A stretch of 64,000 nt of DNA from CBDDLD01 sp965250025. GTDB lineage: Bacteria; Bacteroidota; Bacteroidia; Flavobacteriales; Flavobacteriaceae. This document shows, in pieces, positions 9,305 to 17,595 of this stretch. Under the pieces are notes generated by a model that searched no databases, was not told the origin of the DNA, and worked only from the letters and a program-made list of their open reading frames with translations. Every line of letters starts with the position of its first letter. Positions within the stretch are counted from its first letter, which is position 1. The translations under genes were made by a program, and so were the position numbers. The stretch spans positions 3,534,001-3,598,000 of the forward strand of contig OZ252283.1 in the NCBI GenBank assembly GCA_965250025.1. Reading direction: 5' to 3'.

Positions 9305-9709
9305 TTAATTTGATAGTTTTATAACGTCATTTTTATTTTCAACAGGTTGTTCAACCTTTAAGATCTCTTTGATCTCTACCTTATATTTCCAGGTGTCTTT
9401 TTGGTTACTCTCAAAACGTTTTACTCTTACAGTAACAGGCACCATATCGGTAGCTTCTTTTTTATGAGGGGTTACCTTTTCATTGAGTTCATGCATGTTT
9501 TCATCAACTACAACACCGTAGATTTCGGTTGGTGTCTGTAATACTGCTGCATCCTGGTAGTATATAAAATCGCCTTTTATGGTAATTAATCCATCGTTTT
9601 GATCGTAAGATTTCGCCCTGTTTTCTTCAAGGTTTTGATCACTGCTTTTATCATTTTTACAAGCAGATAAGATGGTAAATAAGATGATAATAATGCTAAC
9701 TCTTTTCAT
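9305..9709 (-). CDS. Small lipoprotein inserted between sufB and sufC
   Basis: A 134-residue lipoprotein with lipobox LSACKN (Cys about residue 17) and an acidic, disordered tether before a beta-rich domain of about 90 residues (GDFIYYQDAAVLQTPTEIYGVVVD, then VPVTVRVKRF). I do not recognise the domain. It splits sufB from sufC with gaps of 10 and 4 bases. That is unusual because SufB, SufC and SufD form a cytoplasmic complex, while this product should be on the far side of the inner membrane. Translation coupled to sufC is likely; a functional link is not shown. Confidence 0.75.
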   Translation of the reverse strand: MKRVSIIIILFTILSACKNDKSSDQNLEENRAKSYDQNDGLITIKGDFIYYQDAAVLQTPTEIYGVVVDENMHELNEKVTPHKKEATDMVPVTVRVKRFESNQKDTWKYKVEIKEILKVEQPVENKNDVIKLSN

Positions 9710-9719
9710 ATAAAATAAT

Positions 9720-11168
9720 TTAACCTACGGATCCTTCTAAACTGATCTCTAATAATTTTTGAGCTTCTACAGCGAATTCCATAGGCAGTTTATTCAAAAC
9801 ATCTTTACTGAAACCGTTAACAATTAATGCGATGGCTTTTTCTGTGTCTATACCTCTTTGATTGCAATAGAAAATTTGATCTTCTCCGATTTTACTAGTG
9901 GTAGCCTCGTGTTCTATTTGTGCAGATTTATTTTTGGCTTCTATATAAGGAAATGTGTGTGCTCCACATTCATTCCCCATAAGTAAACTGTCGCATTGAG
10001 AAAAGTTTCTGGCATTTTCTGCTCTGGAATTAATTTGCACCAATCCCCTGTAGCTATTTTGAGATTTACCAGCAGATATCCCTTTAGAAATAATAGTAGA
10101 TTTAGTGTTTTTCCCTAAATGAATCATTTTTGTACCGGTATCGGCTTGCTGAAAATTATTGGTCACAGCTATTGAGTAAAACTCACCTACAGAATTATCA
10201 CCTTTCAATACACAACTTGGGTATTTCCATGTTACGGCACTACCCGTTTCTACTTGTGTCCATGAAATCTTCGCGTTCTTTTCACAAAGCCCTCTTTTGG
10301 TTACAAAATTATAGACACCACCTTTACCCTCAGCATTTCCAGGATACCAGTTTTGTACAGTACTGTATTTTATCTCTGCATCGTCCAGTGCAATTAATTC
10401 TACCACTGCAGCATGCAATTGGTTTTCATCTCTACTTGGTGCAGTACAACCTTCAAGATAACTCACATAACTACCTTCATCAGCAATAACTAAGGTTCTT
10501 TCAAATTGCCCTGTACCGGCTTGATTGATTCTGAAGTATGTAGAGAGTTCCATAGGACATCTTACGCCTTTGGGTATGTAGCAAAAACTACCATCACTAA
10601 AGACAGCACTGTTTAATGCGGCGTAGAAATTATCTTTTTGTGGAACCACAGTACCAATGTGTTTTCTAACGAGTTCCGGATGTTCTTGTATGGCTTCGCT
10701 GATGGAACAAAAAATAATGCCTTTTTCAGCGAGTGTTTTCTTAAATGTTGTTGCTACAGAAACTGAATCCACAACCACATCCATAGCTACGCCTGCTAAT
10801 TTTTTTTGTTCATCCAGAGAAATACCCAACTTATCAAAAGTGGCTAATAATTCCGGATCTACTTCATCCAAACTGTCGTATTTTGGTTTGCTATTCGGAG
10901 CAGAATAATAAGATATGGCTTGAAAATCGGGTTTTTCATAATGCACATTTGCCCATTCTGGTTCTACCATTTCCTGCCATGCTCTAAACGCCTGAAGGCG
11001 CCATTCGGTCATCCATTCCGGTTCTTCTTTTTTCTTAGAGATGGCACGTACGATGTCTTCATTGAGTCCATTAGGAAAAGTTTCAGATTCAATATCTGTA
11101 TAAAAACCGTATTCGTATTCCTTGGTCTTTAATTCTTCTCTTAAATCGTCTTCCGTATATTTATTCAT
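9720..11168 (-). CDS. sufB: Fe-S cluster assembly protein SufB
   Basis: Main scaffold subunit on which the new Fe-S cluster forms. At 482 residues it has the family length. Characteristic stretches are FSDGSFCYIPKGVRCPMELSTYFRIN split over the core, YLEGCTAPSRDENQLHAAVVEL, the cysteine-bearing FSQCDSLLMGNECGAHTFPY and the C-terminal EHEATTSKIGEDQIFYCNQRGI. It begins 12 bases after sufA. Confidence 0.97.
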   Translation of the reverse strand: MNKYTEDDLREELKTKEYEYGFYTDIESETFPNGLNEDIVRAISKKKEEPEWMTEWRLQAFRAWQEMVEPEWANVHYEKPDFQAISYYSAPNSKPKYDSLDEVDPELLATFDKLGISLDEQKKLAGVAMDVVVDSVSVATTFKKTLAEKGIIFCSISEAIQEHPELVRKHIGTVVPQKDNFYAALNSAVFSDGSFCYIPKGVRCPMELSTYFRINQAGTGQFERTLVIADEGSYVSYLEGCTAPSRDENQLHAAVVELIALDDAEIKYSTVQNWYPGNAEGKGGVYNFVTKRGLCEKNAKISWTQVETGSAVTWKYPSCVLKGDNSVGEFYSIAVTNNFQQADTGTKMIHLGKNTKSTIISKGISAGKSQNSYRGLVQINSRAENARNFSQCDSLLMGNECGAHTFPYIEAKNKSAQIEHEATTSKIGEDQIFYCNQRGIDTEKAIALIVNGFSKDVLNKLPMEFAVEAQKLLEISLEGSVG

Positions 11169-11180
11169 AGTGTATTTTGC

Positions 11181-11510
11181 TTAAAGAGAGAATGATTCTC
11201 CACAGCCACACGTTCTGTTAGCATTGGGATTATTAAAAACGAAACCTGTACCGTTTAGTCCTCCAGAGTATTCCAGAGTGGTACCTATCAGGTATAAAAA
11301 GCTTTTTTTGTCTACAATAATTCTTACACCATTGTCCTCAAAAACTTTATCGTCTTCTGCTTTATCATTATCAAATTTCAAGTCATAAGAAAGCCCGGAA
11401 CACCCTCCGCTTTTAACACCCACTCTGATATAATCTGAGCTGGGATTATAGCCATCTTCTGTCATGAGCTCTATGACTTTGTGTTTTGCGTTTTCAGAAA
11501 CTTTAATCAT
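11181..11510 (-). CDS. sufA: A-type Fe-S carrier protein (SufA/IscA family)
   Basis: A 109-residue carrier that receives clusters and delivers them to apo-proteins. The three conserved cysteines are present: SGGCSGLSYDL, then TCGCGESF at the C-terminus. It is the first gene of the SUF operon. A -7 box lies 31 bases upstream of the start and a palindrome lies beyond that. Assignment to SufA rather than IscA or ErpA rests on the neighbours. Confidence 0.93.
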   Translation of the reverse strand: MIKVSENAKHKVIELMTEDGYNPSSDYIRVGVKSGGCSGLSYDLKFDNDKAEDDKVFEDNGVRIIVDKKSFLYLIGTTLEYSGGLNGTGFVFNNPNANRTCGCGESFSL

Positions 11511-11540
11511 ATACTTTTCAGATTAGTTCTAAATAGTATG

Positions 11541-11548
11541 CAAATATA
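11541..11548 (-). promoter_or_regulatory. -7 box of the SUF operon promoter
   Basis: The complement reads TATATTTG, an exact TAnnTTTG match. It is placed for a leader of about 25 bases before sufA. The -33 region is poor (TGG rather than TTG), which fits a promoter that depends on a regulator. Confidence 0.6.
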
Positions 11549-11570
11549 CGATATAACTAAGCGTTTACCA

Positions 11571-11597
11571 TATATGCTAACATTATATTAGTATATA
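11571..11597. promoter_or_regulatory. Inverted repeat upstream of the SUF operon, candidate operator
   Basis: TATATGCTAA (11571-11580) and TTAGTATATA (11588-11597) pair at 9 of 10 positions around a 7-base spacer. The repeat covers the -33 region and upstream of the sufA promoter, a fitting place for an iron or Fe-S responsive regulator. No Rrf2, IscR or SufR gene is in the window. Confidence 0.5.
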
Positions 11598-11665
11598 ATT
11601 TGATAGCATTTATTTATACTTATTATAAGCCTTATTAATACAGGAGATTATTAGAAGGACCTGAG

Positions 11666-11905
11666 TTATGACGATAAAGATGTAGAAGTAAACCGATGTT
11701 TTAATGAAAACAGCTGTCTAATTGTAGATTGAATAGTTTTGTTGGGGATAGCAGACTCTTCGAAATTACCATGAGAGTCTGTAGTAATAACGACATTGCA
11801 ATGCTTGCATAACAATTCTGAAGTGTTATCCTTTTTGGTTTTGGATTTTATAAAATTGTGACCAAATACCGCACAGGACAATTTGGGGTTGATTGTCGAC
11901 TTCAT
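11666..11905 (-). CDS. Mini zinc-ribbon-like protein, paralogue 1
   Basis: A 79-residue protein of a small family with three members in this window. The shared pattern is C-x2-FGH (here CAVFGHNF), a lysine-rich link, C-x2-C (LLCKHCNVVI), then a D/N-x-x-G turn (DSHGNF). The two Cys pairs or His could bind one zinc. It is the most divergent copy, keeping the zinc pattern but with a different tail. It has no signal peptide and lies alone between the SUF promoter region and the MbnH-like gene. The function is unknown. Confidence 0.65.
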   Translation of the reverse strand: MKSTINPKLSCAVFGHNFIKSKTKKDNTSELLCKHCNVVITTDSHGNFEESAIPNKTIQSTIRQLFSLKHRFTSTSLSS

Positions 11906-11997
11906 AGAAGTAGGTTATTAAAATTTGGGATGTATAATGTAGTAAAAATCTTCTAAACAAATGTTAAAACACAATTATTTTCGATGAAATGCAATAT

Positions 11998-13050
11998 TTA
12001 GTTTTGAAAATTAGGGTTAGAAATGAATGATGGATCAGATAACGTTAACAAAAAGGCTTTTAAATCCGCTTTATCCTCATCGGATAATTGTACACCACCT
12101 TCATCTATTTTTTTCATTAACGGATCTATGGTTGGAGAGTTTTTTAATCCTTCGCTGTAGTGATCGATAACCTCTTCTATGGTATTAAAACGACCATCGT
12201 GCATGTATGGCGCGGTATACTCTAAATTTCGCAATGAAGGGGACCTAAATTTCCCATTATCGGCAGGATTTCCGGTTACAGCACCCAATCCAAGATCTGT
12301 AAAAGTTTCATCTAATCCGTTATTATGAAAAATATTATCAGTCCACAAGGGGTTGTTAGGGTTACCGTGGCAATGGAAACAATCGCCTTTATCCTCTCTT
12401 AAGAATACATCCAGACCATTTAATTCTTGAGGCGTTAGTGATGCTTCTCCCTGTGAATATCTGTCAAATTTTGAGTTCGCAGAAATGAGTGTGCGTTCAA
12501 ATTGTGCGATGGCTTTTGTGGTTAATTCTTTTGTAATAGTACTGGTATTGAATGCCAAACGGAAAAGTTCAGGATACTCTGAGTGCGATTGTAATTTCTC
12601 TACAACATCGTCCCAATTGCTGTGCATTTCTATAGGGTTTTGTACAGGTTCTAAGGCTTGCCTTTCTAAGCTTAACTCTTTACCATCCCAAGCAAAACGT
12701 TCATCATAATTCCAGGCAAGGTTGAATAATGGCATTGAATTTCGAGTTCCTGACATACCATCAACACCGAGACTGGTTGCAGTATTATCTGTAAATGCAT
12801 TCTGTGGCGCATGACAGGTGGCACAGGATATGGTATTATTTGCTGATAATAAAGGGTCAAAAAACAGTCTTTTTCCTAAAGCAACACCTTCTATTGTTTG
12901 AGGATTGTCATTGGGTATAACCGGGGCTAAAATATTTTCTGAAAACAATTGAGGAATCTCTAAAGGCAGTGCTGTAGGCTGATAACCTGAGTCGTCATTT
13001 GAACAGCTCAAGCACAACAGAAGTATTAAAAGATAGCCCCAGTATTTCAT
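11998..13050 (-). CDS. Di-haem cytochrome c peroxidase-like lipoprotein (MbnH-like)
   Basis: A 350-residue lipoprotein (lipobox LCLSCSND, Cys about 16) of the bacterial di-haem peroxidase/MauG superfamily. Two haem c sites are visible: CATCH at residues 76-80 and CFHCH at 224-228, with the distal region YMHDGRF at 282-288 and RSPSLRN before it. It follows an MbnP-like gene by five bases. In methanotrophs MbnH is the di-haem partner that oxidises a tryptophan of MbnP to kynurenine, so the pairing favours an MbnH role over simple peroxide removal. Plain cytochrome c peroxidase remains possible. Confidence 0.85.
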   Translation of the reverse strand: MKYWGYLLILLLCLSCSNDDSGYQPTALPLEIPQLFSENILAPVIPNDNPQTIEGVALGKRLFFDPLLSANNTISCATCHAPQNAFTDNTATSLGVDGMSGTRNSMPLFNLAWNYDERFAWDGKELSLERQALEPVQNPIEMHSNWDDVVEKLQSHSEYPELFRLAFNTSTITKELTTKAIAQFERTLISANSKFDRYSQGEASLTPQELNGLDVFLREDKGDCFHCHGNPNNPLWTDNIFHNNGLDETFTDLGLGAVTGNPADNGKFRSPSLRNLEYTAPYMHDGRFNTIEEVIDHYSEGLKNSPTIDPLMKKIDEGGVQLSDEDKADLKAFLLTLSDPSFISNPNFQN

Positions 13051-13055
13051 TATTA

Positions 13056-13832
13056 TTACTGTGTTACAGTTCCTAAACTGAATACGTTTTGACCGTTTTC
13101 GAACATCATGATCTGTGCCATGGCGTTGGGCATTAGAACAGTGTTTAATACGTTAAGGTCCCATTGATTAGGGGTTCTAAACCACTCAGCAATGTTCATT
13201 TCAACTTCAATATCTACAGTATTGGAAATGGTCATTGCTCCCAGGTTCACAGTGAAAAAGGTATCTTGAGGAAATGTAGGGTTCATCCCCGGATTATCTA
13301 CTGCTCTAATGGCGTGATAGTTGAATCCCTGTTCAGCATTTGCAGAATTTATAAACTTACCATCAAACTGCATGTAATGGTAACCGCCCCCAAGCATATC
13401 GGGCACATTAAATGATGCTGAGTTTAAATCGGTATAGTTTTCTGAATTATCTTCATTGTCAAAACCAAAAGTAAAAGACACGTTGGTATAATTTCCAACA
13501 GGAATAGTGGCTTGTGGCGTAAAGCTTAAATTAGTACTATTAGTGACATCAACTAAATTGTATACATCAAACACGATCTGTTCGTTATCGCTTGTGGTGA
13601 ATGTGATGTCTGAGATCAGGTAGCGCAACCTTTCAATACTTATGAGTTCGCCATTGGCATTTGTAAATTGAAAAGTGTCAAAATCATCACTGGTTACCGC
13701 AGCATTATCCCAATGGTGTGTGAAACTAAAAGTAGCATTAACATCTGTAATTTGTGTAGTATTATCATCGTCATCACTACAAGAGCAAAGGATAAACATT
13801 GTGATTAGGCATAAGATCAAATTCTTTTTCAT
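13056..13832 (-). CDS. MbnP-like copper-binding lipoprotein
   Basis: A 258-residue lipoprotein (LCSCSDDDD, Cys about 18) whose fold and key stretches resemble the MbnP family: an N-terminal FSFTHHWDN (His39, His40, Trp41), SIERLRYLISDI, VSFTFGFD, GGGYHYMQFDGKF and a C-terminal NIAEWFRTPNQWD (Trp217, Trp224). MbnP proteins bind copper after one Trp is converted to kynurenine by the partner MbnH. The MbnH-like gene is directly downstream. Which Trp would be modified cannot be told from the sequence alone. The family assignment is from recalled pattern plus context. Confidence 0.8.
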   Translation of the reverse strand: MKKNLILCLITMFILCSCSDDDDNTTQITDVNATFSFTHHWDNAAVTSDDFDTFQFTNANGELISIERLRYLISDITFTTSDNEQIVFDVYNLVDVTNSTNLSFTPQATIPVGNYTNVSFTFGFDNEDNSENYTDLNSASFNVPDMLGGGYHYMQFDGKFINSANAEQGFNYHAIRAVDNPGMNPTFPQDTFFTVNLGAMTISNTVDIEVEMNIAEWFRTPNQWDLNVLNTVLMPNAMAQIMMFENGQNVFSLGTVTQ

Positions 13833-13838
13833 TTCTTC

Positions 13839-15176
13839 TTAATCAATTTTTATTAATAATAAATCGGTAAACCCTTTATTTTCTGTAATATCGCCATCGT
13901 CACTTGTAGAATCTCCAACAACAATGATGCTTTGATCATTCAGTTCCGCTACGCCGTAGGCAAAATCAATATTACTTCCACCGATGCTTTTCTCCCATAG
14001 CAGATTGCCATTGCTATCAACTTTAACAGCCCAGGCATCATTTTGGCCATTATTTACAGAGACGTCTATAGTATTACTTCTTGAGCTTCCCGAAAGGATA
14101 AAGCCATTATCCTGTGTTTTTTTTATGGCGCGTCCCACATCAAAGTTTGTACCTCCAATTGTTTTTTCCCATAGCAAATCGCCATCTGGAGAGATTTTTA
14201 TCAGCCACAAGTCTGCAGCGCCATTATTAGTGCTAACATCATTGTCATTACTACGAGTATCACCCACAATGACAAAATTACCATCATCAGAGGCTACGAT
14301 ACCTCTGGCATTATCGATATCATTCCCACCATAAGATTTTTCCCAAATAAGCTCACCTGCAGATGATATTTTTATGACCCAAAAATCATAAGATCCTATA
14401 TTACCGTTGACATCGACATCAGAACTATCTGACCCTCCGGCAATGATAAAACTACCATCATCGGTTTGTACAACACCTTCGGGAGTATCCGTAAATGTAC
14501 CTCCGAAAAACTTACTCCACAAAAGATCGCCATTGGTGTTTAAACGAATTGCCCAATATTCACCTCCGGCATGACTAGCACTGCTTCGATTACTGTTTCC
14601 CTGACCTCCTGAAGCCGTAACGTCTAAAATACCTGTAATAAGATAGCCTTGGTCATTAGTTTGTAAGACAGAAATCCCGGAATCATTACCTTGAAATCCA
14701 AAGGATTTTTGCCAGATAATAGTGCCGCCAGAATCCAGCTTAGCAAGCCAATAATCTCCAGAACCATTATTGTTAGTAATATCTCCATTAGTACTAAAGC
14801 TAGATCCTAAAATAGCATAACCACCATCTTGAGTTTGAATAACGGTACTGCCTTTATCACTAGCATCACCACCATAGGTTTTTTGCCATTCTAATTCGTT
14901 AAGCGTATTAAATTTTAACAACCAATAATCAAAGCTTTCGTCTTGTTTATCAGTAATGTCCCCATCCATACTTTGTGAATATCCTAATACGGCATAACCA
15001 CCATCGTTAGTGCTGATTACAGATTGACCACTATCATTTAAGCTTCCGCCATAAGTGCCTATAAAATCTACATTGACATTATTAATAAGTGAAGAGGCGT
15101 CGTCATTACTTTCACAACAATAGAACGTGAATAAAATCAATAATGAGAGGCTAAGTATTGATTTTTTTTGAATCAT
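13839..15176 (-). CDS. Tandem-repeat beta-propeller-like lipoprotein
   Basis: A 445-residue lipoprotein built of about seven repeats of 55 residues with the core DGGYAVLGYSQSMDGDIT, then DYWLLKFN, then LEWQKTYGGD, which together suggest a closed propeller. I start it at the ATG at 15174-15176 (MIQKKSILSLSLL, lipobox FYCCES) because that gives a proper signal peptide and a 7-base gap from the gene before; the longer frame would overlap it. Aspartate-rich turns (DGDIT, DNDVST) may bind calcium. It lies between the choice-of-anchor B gene and the MbnP-like gene, with a 6-base gap to the latter, so it belongs to the four-gene operon. The function is unknown. Confidence 0.8.
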   Translation of the reverse strand: MIQKKSILSLSLLILFTFYCCESNDDASSLINNVNVDFIGTYGGSLNDSGQSVISTNDGGYAVLGYSQSMDGDITDKQDESFDYWLLKFNTLNELEWQKTYGGDASDKGSTVIQTQDGGYAILGSSFSTNGDITNNNGSGDYWLAKLDSGGTIIWQKSFGFQGNDSGISVLQTNDQGYLITGILDVTASGGQGNSNRSSASHAGGEYWAIRLNTNGDLLWSKFFGGTFTDTPEGVVQTDDGSFIIAGGSDSSDVDVNGNIGSYDFWVIKISSAGELIWEKSYGGNDIDNARGIVASDDGNFVIVGDTRSNDNDVSTNNGAADLWLIKISPDGDLLWEKTIGGTNFDVGRAIKKTQDNGFILSGSSRSNTIDVSVNNGQNDAWAVKVDSNGNLLWEKSIGGSNIDFAYGVAELNDQSIIVVGDSTSDDGDITENKGFTDLLLIKID

Positions 15177-15183
15177 AATACAA

Positions 15184-16440
15184 TTAGTTTGTACTTGCTC
15201 TGATAATGAATAGTCCACCATTGATATCACTTATGATGAGATTACCACTTTCAAAAAATGGATAAATGTTCCATGCACCTCGAAATTCAGTATCGTTATC
15301 AATAGGGTAGGTATCAAAAAAGCCAACTTCAGTCATCGTGTTGGTATCAATACCCGAGATATCAACCACTCTGACACCAGCAGCATAATTGGCTATAAAA
15401 AAGGTGTTGCCAACCACATAACCATTATGATCAATAGCTGCCGTAGGACCAGAGTAAGTCATATGAAAAGTAGGAGTATCCAGATCGCTAAAATCAAAAA
15501 CCAGTGTTCTAGAATTAAACCCAAAATCAATTTCATCAACTTCATCTCCAAGTAAAAAGTAGGTCATGTCTTCAGTAAACCATCCTTGATGAGTGTAACC
15601 AATATTACTATAATCTATTGTAGAGATTTGACTAGGGTTGTCTTTGTCACTAACATCAACGATGACAACTTCGTCTTCATTACTGCCTATAAGGATTTCA
15701 CTTCCCGTATAATCTGTGTCTGGACCGTTATAGGTTACCACTTGTGCATCATGAGAATAAGCGTCATCTCCATAACCACCCGCTGCAACAGGCATTATAG
15801 GGTTTTGGATATTAACAAAATGTGGTCCGCCGTTAAAGGTGTTGGAGCCTACCACATAAGCAAAACCTGAGTCTTCATTAATAACAATGTTATGTGCATT
15901 ACCAAATTGGGTGTAGTGTGCATCAGCGGTAAACGTTTGAGGCGGATTGGTTACATTTCGTAATCGTGTAAGATCAAAAACCTGCATGCCATGATCTGGC
16001 GCTTCACTTACAATAAAAGCATGATTATTATAGGTTTTAATATCTCTCCAATCGCTCGAAAATGTTGCGGTAGGAAGTGTGCCCAAAAATATAGGGTCTG
16101 AAGGATTAGTAATATCAACAAATGCAGAGCCTTCTGTAGTTCCTACAAGTGCATATTCATTTCCTGTAAGGTCGTCTGTCCAACCCCAGGAATCATTACC
16201 TTCAGCTCCCGGGCCACCTAAAACTGAAATGGGAATATGACTCATAAGGTCATAGCCATTACAAGGATAAAAGCCAGCAAAACCATTTTCGCATGGAAAT
16301 TGAGGCGCAAAAGCATTAGGGTCATTATCAATATTCGGATTTCCGGAATTTGAATCATCATCATTAGAACAAGCACAGAATATAAATGCCAATAGGATTA
16401 AAGTACAAGGCAGGATCTTGCTAAGAGATTTGAGCTTCAT
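15184..16440 (-). CDS. Choice-of-anchor B family lipoprotein (LVIVD-type propeller)
   Basis: A 418-residue lipoprotein (FCACSNDDDS, Cys about 24) first in a four-gene operon. It has LVIVD-like blades such as AFVDITNPSDPIFLGTLP, VFDLTRLRNV, VIVDVSDKDNPSQIS and VRVVDISGIDTN, matching what is known as the choice-of-anchor B family. The N-terminal PCENGFAGFYPCNGYDLMSHI is typical. Several His residues (AHYTQFGNAHN, SHDAQVV, THQGWF, DHNGY) sit at similar blade positions, so metal binding is conceivable. The gene is divergent from thiL across about 110 bases holding a 19-bp palindrome. Confidence 0.82.
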   Translation of the reverse strand: MKLKSLSKILPCTLILLAFIFCACSNDDDSNSGNPNIDNDPNAFAPQFPCENGFAGFYPCNGYDLMSHIPISVLGGPGAEGNDSWGWTDDLTGNEYALVGTTEGSAFVDITNPSDPIFLGTLPTATFSSDWRDIKTYNNHAFIVSEAPDHGMQVFDLTRLRNVTNPPQTFTADAHYTQFGNAHNIVINEDSGFAYVVGSNTFNGGPHFVNIQNPIMPVAAGGYGDDAYSHDAQVVTYNGPDTDYTGSEILIGSNEDEVVIVDVSDKDNPSQISTIDYSNIGYTHQGWFTEDMTYFLLGDEVDEIDFGFNSRTLVFDFSDLDTPTFHMTYSGPTAAIDHNGYVVGNTFFIANYAAGVRVVDISGIDTNTMTEVGFFDTYPIDNDTEFRGAWNIYPFFESGNLIISDINGGLFIIRASTN

Positions 16441-16496
16441 AACTATATTTTTTAAGCAATTTACATTAAAAAAAATTATATAGGTAAAAGTTATGT

Positions 16497-16515
16497 ATAA
16501 TTAGGAGCTAATTAT
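16497..16515. promoter_or_regulatory. Perfect 19-bp palindrome in the divergent region, candidate operator
   Basis: ATAATTAG-GAG-CTAATTAT is a perfect inverted repeat of 8-bp arms. It lies between the start of the MbnH/MbnP operon (16440, minus) and the thiL -33 element (16518, plus), where a dimeric repressor could affect either side. It has no T-run, so it is not a terminator. Confidence 0.5.
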
Positions 16516-16517
16516 CC

Positions 16518-16547
16518 TTTGTATTTTATAAAACCGCAATATTTTTG
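16518..16547 (+). promoter_or_regulatory. thiL promoter
   Basis: TTTG at 16518-16521, an 18-base spacer, and TATTTTTG at 16540-16547 match the flavobacterial -33 and -7 elements. The ATG at 16552 begins about where transcription should start, so the transcript is probably leaderless. Confidence 0.75.
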
Positions 16548-16551
16548 CAGT

Positions 16552-17595
16552 ATGATAGAAGATAAAAATCCACAAAGAACACCAATTAGTGAATTGGGGG
16601 AGTTTGGCCTAATTGAACATCTCACTAAGCATTTTAAAATTCAACAAAAATCTACCGTTGAAAGTATTGGAGATGATGCTGCAGTGCTTAGATTTAAAGA
16701 TGAGAACGTTGTTGTATCAACAGATCTTTTAGTTGAAGGTGTGCACTTTGATTTGAGTTATATGCCATTAAAACATCTGGGTTATAAAGCTGTGATTGTT
16801 AATCTTTCTGATATCTATGCTATGAATGGAACAGCAACACAGATTACAGTTTCGATTGCAATATCTAACCGTTTTCCAGTGGAAGCTTTAGAAGAACTAT
16901 ATGCTGGTATCCATACTGCTGCGAAAGTATATAACATTGATGTTGTGGGAGGAGATACGACATCTTCAACATCTGGACTTATCATATCGGTAACAGCCAT
17001 CGGTAAAGTGGATCAGAAAAAAACGGTTTTAAGAAAAGGGGCTAAAGTAAATGATCTGCTTGTAGTTACTGGTGATATTGGCGGGGCTTATATGGGATTG
17101 CAGGTTTTAGAACGCGAAAAAGAAGTGTTTAAGGTTAACCCTAATAATCAGCCGGATCTTTCTATGTATTCTTATATCGTAGAACGACAACTCAAACCCG
17201 AGGCGCGTAAGGACATTGTTGAGTTATTAGATAAATTGAATGTAGTACCTACCAGTATGATCGATATTAGTGACGGTTTGTCTTCAGAAGTTTTGCACCT
17301 GTGTAAACATAGTGATGTGGGTGTCGACATGTATGAAAATAAAATCCCATTAGATCCTCAGGTGATTTCTACCTGCGAAGAGTTTAATATTGATAGTACA
17401 ACCATTGCTATTAATGGTGGTGAAGATTATGAGTTATTGATGACGATTTCACAGGAAGATTATCCAAAAATTAAGGGGAATCCTAATCTAACGGTAATAG
17501 GCTATATCACAGAGAAAGAAAAAGGGAAGCACTTAATTACGCGTGCTGAAGAGAGAATTCCTATTGTGGCAAAAGGATGGAATTCGTTTAATTAA
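16552..17595 (+). CDS. thiL: Thiamine-monophosphate kinase ThiL
   Basis: Phosphorylates thiamine monophosphate to the active cofactor thiamine diphosphate. It is 347 residues from the ATG at 16552; a longer frame from a TTG at 16519 is rejected because that codon is the promoter -33 element. Motifs are the N-terminal ELGEFGLIEHLTK, SIGDDAAVLRF (metal binding), STDLLVEGVHFDL, NLSDIYAMNGTATQ, VGGDTTSS, ISDGLSSEV and GGEDYELL. It ends overlapping, tail to tail, with a small zinc-ribbon gene by four bases. Confidence 0.95.
   Translation: MIEDKNPQRTPISELGEFGLIEHLTKHFKIQQKSTVESIGDDAAVLRFKDENVVVSTDLLVEGVHFDLSYMPLKHLGYKAVIVNLSDIYAMNGTATQITVSIAISNRFPVEALEELYAGIHTAAKVYNIDVVGGDTTSSTSGLIISVTAIGKVDQKKTVLRKGAKVNDLLVVTGDIGGAYMGLQVLEREKEVFKVNPNNQPDLSMYSYIVERQLKPEARKDIVELLDKLNVVPTSMIDISDGLSSEVLHLCKHSDVGVDMYENKIPLDPQVISTCEEFNIDSTTIAINGGEDYELLMTISQEDYPKIKGNPNLTVIGYITEKEKGKHLITRAEERIPIVAKGWNSFN

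Noticed and set aside
10130..10489. 119-codon open frame antisense to sufB
   Set aside because: A His/Tyr/Gln-rich shadow of conserved SufB codons.
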